DNA of 64,000 nt from Enoplolaimus lenunculus (taxonomy: Eukaryota > Nematoda > Enoplea > Enoplida > Thoracostomopsidae), in the NCBI GenBank assembly GCA_030248215.1, contig JASANG010003325.1:87157-151156 (forward strand). Direction: 5' to 3'. Position numbers and translations under genes: made by a program. Below the pieces are notes generated by a model, which ran no database searches, was not told where the DNA came from, and saw nothing but the letters and a program-made list of their open reading frames with translations. Shown here in pieces: positions 56,996 to 64,000 of this stretch. How positions within the stretch are numbered: position 1 is the stretch's first letter; the number at the start of each line of letters is the position of its first letter.

Positions 56996-59060
56996 CGCCG
57001 TCCACTTTATTTTGCGTCCATGCCGTGGAAATAGAAACAGTCAATTCACCGTCGGACCAAACGCAAACTGCTCAGACAGTAAATTGGAAACGTAAAAATT
57101 AGAGTAGTAGTACATGTATATTTCAAAATTTAGTCAAAAGGTCAATTGAATTTCAAAGGTCAACCTAAATTACTACTCGATGTTTTAACAACTGTTAGTA
57201 TGAGGAAACTGTATTTCATAAACCTGAGTCGTATCGGATACGGTATATTCAACGTAAGTCACAAGAGGGAAATGGAAAAGAAGCAAATTTTCAAATGGTA
57301 AATTGAAATGAATTTTAAGACTTCATAATTTTCAAATTACTGTTGGAGTTTTCTAAAAAGTTGGCAAGAAGGAATTTGACATTAAACAAAGTCGTGTGTG
57401 GCCTATGATGCGACATTTACATTTTATGTTTAAATTTGTACTTATTATATACACTAGTATTTGTGTTTAGTGTCCAGGCATCAAAGCGTCCGACTGTATA
57501 AATTTCAAACCGGTTCTATTTTTCTGCCAAAACAATTGTGACGTGCAAATGTTCACCGGGATTTCTAATATTTGGAAGATAAAATGCCGGTTGCACCAAT
57601 ATTTTTAAGATAATGGAGGAATATTGTAATTTTTGTTTCAGTTCGAACAACTGCATCACATGTGTAATGAAACATTACAAGAAATTTACGTAATTTATAA
57701 CTAATTTTGAACGTAAAAATAACACATTTTTCAGTCTATAACGGAAACGGAAACCGATGCATACCGATATCGCCAGTTGCTGATATGTTGTGCAACTTTT
57801 GCACTAAACCATAGTGGGCTATTAAACTGACGCATTTTCGGTTAAACTGCTCGCTTTTTATTGTCGCGATACAGACAGTCGAGAATTTTGCCCAAGGTTG
57901 TTGCGGTGATTTTAGAACAAATGATACGGGTCGCGGCGCCGATTGAAAAGCGCCTCTCTAACTGACTAAGCATTGATGGTTTAATGACGTGTGCCTAGTA
58001 GTAGTTACGTACATAATTTTTAGCATAAGCAAAATTGGTTCAAAATTAGGCAAATAACCTTAGACTAAAATAGATCTCGAGTAAGCCAAAATGGTGTTTA
58101 ATAAATAATGTGTAACTGTTATTATCTGTTGGTAAAATAATATTTTCTTTACTTATTTGGAATGATTGCGTTATTACAGCCGCGAGAAAAATATGACGTA
58201 AGTCAGCGCTGTCCCCTCGATCTGTCGCTTTTTATTATTTTCATCTGTGCAACTTTCTTTTCTGCACTCTGTTAGCTTTTAGTGGTGTACGACAATGAAA
58301 AATGTTGGTAATACAAGGCTGCGCTGGAAACACTTATTGTGGTTTGGAGGGGAGTTATTGTAGAAAATTTTCTCGCTTTCGAATATCTATCGTTATTGTA
58401 ATAGCGTTGATACTTCTTGTAGGTTTTGAATTTTTAAATGTATATCAACAGCTGTGACTAAAATTTTTTAGATAATTCGAAACCGTAAAAATTTAATAAT
58501 GAGTTAACCTGAATGGAAGCTGAGATTTTGTAGTGAAGAATAGAATATTTAAAATTTTTGAAGCAGTGATGTTTAGGTAGAGGTTTGAAAGTCTACTTTC
58601 GGTAGCAGACCTTTTAACAAGAAGACGGTGACAGATGAGAAATCGTATTTCTTCAGTCAGTATACTTCTATATAGTTCTATACTTTAAGGGGTCGAATTC
58701 AAACCAATGCATTTCAGAATTTTAAAACAGGGGTCAAATACTAATCTACAGTCTAAAATTTCCAATTCTCTACAATCAAATTCTAAATTAAATTCAATTT
58801 CCTACTTCCAAGTTTACAGCCATCAGTTTAACAATCAGCAAAATATAACTAAGGTCAACTAGGAAATTGTGTTCAAATAATATATGTTAAGATGTAAATG
58901 GAAACTACGAATTTACGTTAAAAAGGAAATTGAGTTCAAATTTTAAAAATTTTATTTTCAAAACACGACTTGACATTAAAAATGTAAAACGTCCATTTAC
59001 TACTCGTGATTTGGGGGTTTTTATTTCCACAGCACGGACGCAAAATAAAGTGGATGATGC
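56996..59060. mobile_element. Family J element, copy 2
   Basis: About 2.1 kb. GTCCACTTTATTTTGCGTCC plus ATGCCGTGGAAAT at the left is mirrored by TTTCCACAGCACGGACGCAA plus AATAAAGTGGATGATGCA at the right. These ends are clearly related to those of copy 1 (CATCCA.TTTATT..G..CCG...GTGGAAA). Interior units such as GGAAATTGAGTTCAAAT, GGAAATGGAAA and TAAATTGAAATGAATTT repeat the AAATTGA theme. No transposase frame was found. Confidence 0.7.
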
Positions 59061-59830
59061 ATTATACAAATTTGATTGGACAGTAAATAGTCGAAGTTTA
59101 AAGGGCCATAACTTTTGAAACAGAGGGCCATGCAGCCTTAAATGGAGCCGCTCAATTCAGTGCGTCGAAATCTATAAAATTAACTATTTTTATTGAATTC
59201 CCAAGGTTCCATATTTCGTACCTTCGCCATTTTGAAATAAGTATTCCGACAACAAAGTGATTCAAAAAGAAACGATCTCCAAGCCGTCTCAAAATTGCAG
59301 GAAACTCCGCTGTTTTTGATCATTGGTTGCTAGTTCTAAATCATTTAGGTCGTTTTTCAACTTTCTAAGATAGGAAGGAACGCTGCAATTGCTAAAATTT
59401 AAAATGAAAGTGCGGCTAATATCTGCATATATAACTAAATTAGGGAACAGGAGTCTTCAATTTATTCAAAAAGTACAAAGAAATTTTTTGGGTGAGAAAA
59501 AGGGATCTCGTGACTTTAAAAATAGAGATTTCAAAATTCATGTTTAGATGTAAAACAATCATAGGTCATCAGAACCACAAATATATATGCAAAAAATTTT
59601 ACAAATTCGGTAACGGAAAACACCCCACAATCATGCAAAGAAATATTATGTAGACATAGACAGCGCATCCATTTAAGAAATGAATTTCTGAATTGTGTAA
59701 AAGCTATTGTCTGAAATACAAGTCACTTATGTCTTGAAAATTTAAGAAAGTAGGAGTATTGTTTGTGTGTAGAACATTTTCGACTATTTAAATAAAAATC
59801 ACACAGTAAGCAAATTGCATTATAGTTTAC

Positions 59831-60035
59831 CACTTTGGTATATTTCCATGATCCAATAATCGAGTGTACAGCAGTTCTCTTCTTCGTAGCATTCCGGTAC
59901 TTCAACACACGAAGTGCATTTTAAAATTCCAGCGCATAACACAATTGACTTATTAGATTGTGACGTAGCATGGTTAACAATTCGACAGTCACATTTAGGC
60001 ACCCCAAATGCCAATGCTTGCGCTCCCGTACATGC
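59831..60035 (-). CDS. Possible Cys-rich exon
   Basis: On the minus strand, 68 codons are open between a TGA and a G|GTAAAC donor. They contain KCDC, LKCTSCVEVPEC and EENCC: nine cysteines, mostly in the second half, and one N-K-S glycosylation sequon. The spacing is reminiscent of small extracellular disulfide domains but matches none I know. A convincing acceptor is lacking (the nearest AG, GCGCAAG, has no pyrimidine tract). The exon of a membrane protein at 62398-62567 lies upstream on the same strand, but nothing shows that they belong together. Confidence 0.25.
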
Positions 60036-62397
60036 TCATTCTTAAATGTGAGGCCGCAGCTCCATTGACGTCCCCGCTGTTTGTTTGTATTAAACAGACC
60101 CGCTGTAATAAATTATTGTTTACGACGGTCCTCCCACTGCGTAAATTTATGCACTGCGTAAATTTATGCTAATTTTCGATATACATTAGTTCACCAATCG
60201 TTTTAGCATTAAACCAATAATATCGTCATGCTAAGCAACTTGATAATTTACGAAAAAAGCATGCTGACGAGTTTGTTCTGGTAAATAACAGCAAAAATGT
60301 ATATTTTACATCATTTCCGGGATCCGTTTAATAGATTCGGGTGATTTTTTGTTTTTAGTGCCAAACACGACATCTGCCATGTTGGATGGCGGTGACCACA
60401 ATTTGACTGAATCAAAATGGCTTGTTAACTATCGTATTTCGCCTCACTTCCGGTGCCATCTCTTGCTGGCCTCCAGCTTCGGTATTTTTCACCACCGGGT
60501 GCATAAGATGAATATTATCTGCTCATATTTAGTGTATCATCCACGATATAATGTATACGCGTATGTAAAAAATTGTCCAGTCTCTTAAATTCGAATGGGG
60601 TACAAAACCGCAGTCAGGACAATAGTCGCACTCTTTTTACAAAGTGGAGGATTCGAAACAAAATAATGCATACACCATATATCTAACGCATAAATATACA
60701 CTTTTTTGAAGTCCCTTCCGAGGGACTACATACAAAACCAACAATGTACAATGAGTGTTGACAAATCAAAATGCCTTTTTAAAAAGTTCTGTTTGTCACC
60801 GAAGTTCGCAAATGATCTGAGGACAAATCAAAACAAATACTGCACAAACTAAGTGAGCATTAAAGAGGTGGGACCCCGAAAAGAAGGTACAGTTTTTTAG
60901 ATTCGCGTAGACATTATAACATGGATGATTCATAAATCGACAATTAAAAATTCAGTATTAAATTTCGTATTATATAAAACACATTATTATGTACAATAAA
61001 TTAATGAAAAACGCTTAATGTAATTCGCAAGTGTGAAGCAAGGCCAACTAAAAAATTTACCAATAATCATTAAATTTAGGGAAAATTATCAACAAAGGTT
61101 AAGTATATATTATTCACACAAAACACAACTGAATCACGTCAGGATTATGAATATGGCTCTTACTTCCCCTTCGATGTTTACGCATAGGGTTTACGAAATG
61201 GTTTAATTTGTCTATAAATATAAAACTATTCAAAACGAAGATGGCATAAAAGCAGTTTCAAAAAGATTTCTCATTTAAGTTTTAATTTTGAAGGTATTGA
61301 AATTTGCAGCAAGAACAGGCATGATAGATATTCTGAGATACATACCTACAACTACCGCGCGAAACGATAAAAAAAGTACACGGAAATAAATGTAAGAATT
61401 AATAAGGCACAAAACCGATATAAAGTTATGCGACACAACTACAATCCAACAAAACCGAAGTGAACTTTCAGCTTTGATGTAATATAGGGATTAATAAAAA
61501 CATCATTCAACCGTAATTCAGTCTCCTACAAAGAGACAACTTTCAACTTTGAAATATATCCAAAACAATATAATGTTTCTATAATCTGAATTCTTTCAAG
61601 AAGTGGTACCATATGTTACTTGTACCACAATTAACTTAAGTAATATTATTTTAACACGTCGAGGACACTGATAATGGCACAAGTTACTGACATCAACAAT
61701 GGCAGAGAACGTAACAAAAGAAGTTCGTGAATTTGAATGAAGAATGCGTCAAAAAGATCATTGCTTTGTCGTATACGGGGGTGGTGGTGGCTGAAATTAA
61801 AAACTATAAATTTAGATAAAGCCAAGTTGTGTGGGGTGGGCCACGTTGCTATAGGTGCTGCGCACACAAAAACATTCCTGCCAAATCCACATTATCCCAC
61901 TGACATTGTAGAGTTTTCAAGCAGCCAGTTACTATATAAAAATATCCCTAGCTAAGCGATTAAATTTATATGCGTGTGACAGGGGCGGTCACAAAGGAGG
62001 CAGGCGCCCCCCACCGAAATTTTTCGAAAACAGTTAAATGTTTAGAACAAAATACGGTTTTATTACATGGTCTAAAATATAAAAAATAAATCTAAAAGCC
62101 TGCCCCCCGAGACATCCGGCTCCGGTATTTTACATTACCGCAAATTTATTGCTGAAAAGCATAACATAACTGTATACTATGATCACATTACTTCGCTGCG
62201 AATTCTAGGATGTCGTAATGGGCATGTTCTTTTCTCATCTGTATACGCAAGATTCTAACACAATTACTATCCATCTAACTATATATCTATCTATCTATCG
62301 CTGTGAATTTTATTCGAAACGATAACATAAGTCGGTACCTCAAAAAAGCGCAGTTAGTAACTATTGAGCTCTGGTACCATAACTATTACATACTCAC
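60036..62397. other. Non-coding stretch of about 2.4 kb
   Basis: AT-rich; the frame at 60349-60588 has no supporting signals. It holds a 17-bp perfect tandem repeat (CACTGCGTAAATTTATG, 60135-60168), a GC-rich repeat fragment at 61976-62125 (CAGGGGCGGTCACAAAGG and AGCCTGCCCCCCGAGA) and a short TCTA run near 62275. If the exon upstream is real, part of this is its intron. Confidence 0.45.
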
Positions 62398-62567
62398 ATC
62401 ATAATTATACACAGGCGGTGCGTTTGCAGGCACCGCTCCGTAAATCGGTTGCGCGTCATAAGTTTGAATGAGAACATATCCTGTTGCTTGCCTGCGTCTC
62501 CGTCGAACACACACCGAACAACACAGAAACAGAAGTAATATTGCCATAAGTACCGTGAACCAAAACC
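62398..62567 (-). CDS. Exon for a single-pass membrane segment with Arg-rich stop and PPVY motif
   Basis: On the minus strand, the acceptor GCGAATATTTCAG and the donor GAT|GTGAGT bound 170 bp: two bases completing a codon, then 56 codons. It encodes a hydrophobic helix (FWFTVLMAILLLFLCCSVCV), a basic stop-transfer run (RRRRR), a Tyr-containing juxtamembrane part (ATGYVLIQTYDAQPIYG) and PPVYNYD. This is the layout of type I proteins with palmitoylatable Cys next to the membrane and a cytosolic PPxY motif that binds WW domains (as in Nedd4-type ligases), for example the WBP1/VOPP1 and Shisa groups. Assignment to one of these needs the missing Cys-rich ectodomain exon, expected at higher coordinates and perhaps outside the window. 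Both splice sites are strong and the peptide is clearly non-random. Confidence 0.62.
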
Positions 62568-64000
62568 CTGAAATATTCGCATAAACAAATCTTGTATAGT
62601 ACTGCACCGCAAACTCAACGTTCGACTAAATTAGAACTGAAACTTATACTAAGTTTCGCTACTGGGAAGAGGTGGGAATGCATCCGCCTAGTCAGCGGAA
62701 TACCCGTCTGTACAACATTCGATTTGCCCGTTGCAATTCTATACGCAAGAAATCACCCCAATCAGATTTTCTTTGGCTATAGCTCCCATCCCATCCGCCC
62801 AGAGAAAACGAATTCCCAGTTAATCGCATACACTTTTAATGCTTACAATACTCGGCAAAGCTAACTTTTTAAATTCGAATATCCCAACCTCTTACATTTG
62901 AAAATATTTCAAATTCTTTCAAAATTGAAAAATTTTCACGAGCCAAAAAATCCGTCTAGCTATGAGCTATGGAAAACGACAATATAATTAGGCGTTTATA
63001 AATATGAAAATATATTTCAGTAAAAATTCAGTGATAATCGTGATAGGCCTGGATTATAAGAGAATTTGTGGCACCGTTGATAAAATTTTGTGATCGGCGC
63101 ATGATGCGAACCTTCCTATGGTAACAGTCAGTGTCTAAAATCATAATGTAAGCATCAAGTAAGCTAGCTTAATGCTTAAACACTACATACAATGCATGCA
63201 GAGTTTAGATATATTAACAATCGGTTTGTTTACGCACACCAACTGTCAAACCAGTCCGCATAAATGCAACAAGCATTTTGATCATAAGTGCAACAATGCG
63301 CTGTCATTCCTTCGCAAATATTTTCTCCGCATACCACAATACCAGCCTAAAGTAAGATTTTATAAGGCAACAACTTTCAAATGTGCTAAAACAGAAAACA
63401 AGCATACATCAAGTGTTAAATCGAAAACAAGGGACACCATAAGTTCTTAAAATTAAGTGCTTTCGAACGTAACAACCGTTAGGCCTTTGTTACCTTCATA
63501 TTTAAAAAATAATACACTACGTACAAATATTTTCTACTGCAGTTTCAAAAATAACAGTCAGTAAAGTGAACGCCATCCATTGCTCGTTTGCAACGAAATA
63601 AAAATTATCCTAAAATTTTTTTTTTGAGAAAACAATTTTTTAAAAAATAAATAAATTTTATAAAAACTCCCCCCACCACCACCACCATATCCACCACCAG
63701 CCTTCCAGCTCCATAGGGAACCCTTTACTTCATAGGAACCCAACCTTTGCCCATCAGACTAACAGTAATTATTCAAACAATTAAATCAGACAATACCTGC
63801 AGATTATTGATATCAAGGTTTTTCCAATAAGTTACAAAAGCAGTTGACATTATACTTCGTCGTGAAACATTATAAATACGTTTGTCAACTGTACTCAATA
63901 AATCCAAAACAAAAACTCGAAAGCTGCAATTTATTTAATGGATGGATATTCCGTAAAGTGCACAACTGATGAAAACTTAGCTCAGAATGATATTAAAATA
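62568..64000. other. Stretch upstream of the membrane-protein exon, no exon assigned
   Basis: Probably intron or upstream sequence of the minus-strand gene. A moderately GC-rich patch at 62640-62830 is open on both strands (minus reading includes SQRKSDWGDFLRIELQRANR and could end at a GG|GTATTC site) but lacks convincing boundaries. A GGT/CCA-rich run lies at 63668-63700. Confidence 0.4.

Larger units (their letters stand above)
53150..59830. other. Non-coding stretch of about 6.7 kb, mostly J elements
   Basis: A unique AT-rich part (53150-54740) with a short hexamer run near 54020-54110 is followed by the two J elements, with a full A element between them. The frame at 56760-57095 crosses the edge of the second J element and is not convincing. 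No gene is supported. Confidence 0.5.

Overview
The window looks like metazoan nuclear DNA: AT-rich (roughly two thirds A+T by eye), spliced genes with GT-AG exons, few long open frames and very many short inverted-repeat elements. Nothing in it looks bacterial, viral or organellar. A marine invertebrate is likely. An ascidian-type tunicate would fit the base composition and the MITE load, but this is an inference from general appearance, not from a diagnostic gene.

Genes. Only one complete gene is clear: an intronless 401-residue four-pass membrane protein at 51573-52778 (+), with a TGA just upstream of its ATG, N-glycosylation sites in the long second loop and a cluster of AATAAA signals about 340 bp after the stop. 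On the minus strand at the left end, two good coding exons (6232-6622, then 3370-3740), and perhaps a third running off the left edge (94-1), have matching splice phases. They would encode a long Ser/Thr/Pro/Gly-rich protein with a basic phosphosite-like motif (KRRFSS) recalling the start of invertebrate synapsins and, less closely, the SQKMS..KR segment of Numb. At the right end a minus-strand exon (62398-62567) encodes a transmembrane helix, an Arg-rich stop-transfer segment and a PPVY motif. Weaker exon candidates are given with low confidence at 860-1018, 1210-1365, 12240-12323, 18194-18610, 24932-25143, 35024-35112, 49482-49631 and 59831-60035.

Repeats. Most of the remaining sequence is a mosaic of short non-autonomous elements, named here A to J and S for this report only. 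A: about 440 bp with a TA target and CTGTAGTGACCCGAATAA ends. B: about 190 bp, with a core of CCTAAG-type hexamers. C: a 210-bp foldback carrying TGAGTCA motifs. D: ends CAGTGGCGGATAC. E: about 190 bp, GC-rich. F: a palindrome-ended element holding four CCAAT boxes. G: about 160 bp with GGGCCCGTAGCCA ends. H: a GC-rich palindrome. J: two elements of 1.5 and 2.1 kb whose interiors are built from scattered GGAAATTGA units. S: a tRNA-like SINE of about 205 bp with a conserved leader before its A box. There is also a roughly 175-bp tandem minisatellite at 40.7-41.4 kb and a CAA/CAC microsatellite at 48.1 kb.

How it fits together. The genes show no operon-like arrangement and no evident shared pathway. 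No multi-gene defence, toxin or CRISPR-like system is present. The more unusual material is the set of structured short elements, several of which carry transcription-factor-like motifs, and the orphan four-pass protein with its degenerate tandem 3' end. All repeat boundaries were judged by eye and may be off by several bases.
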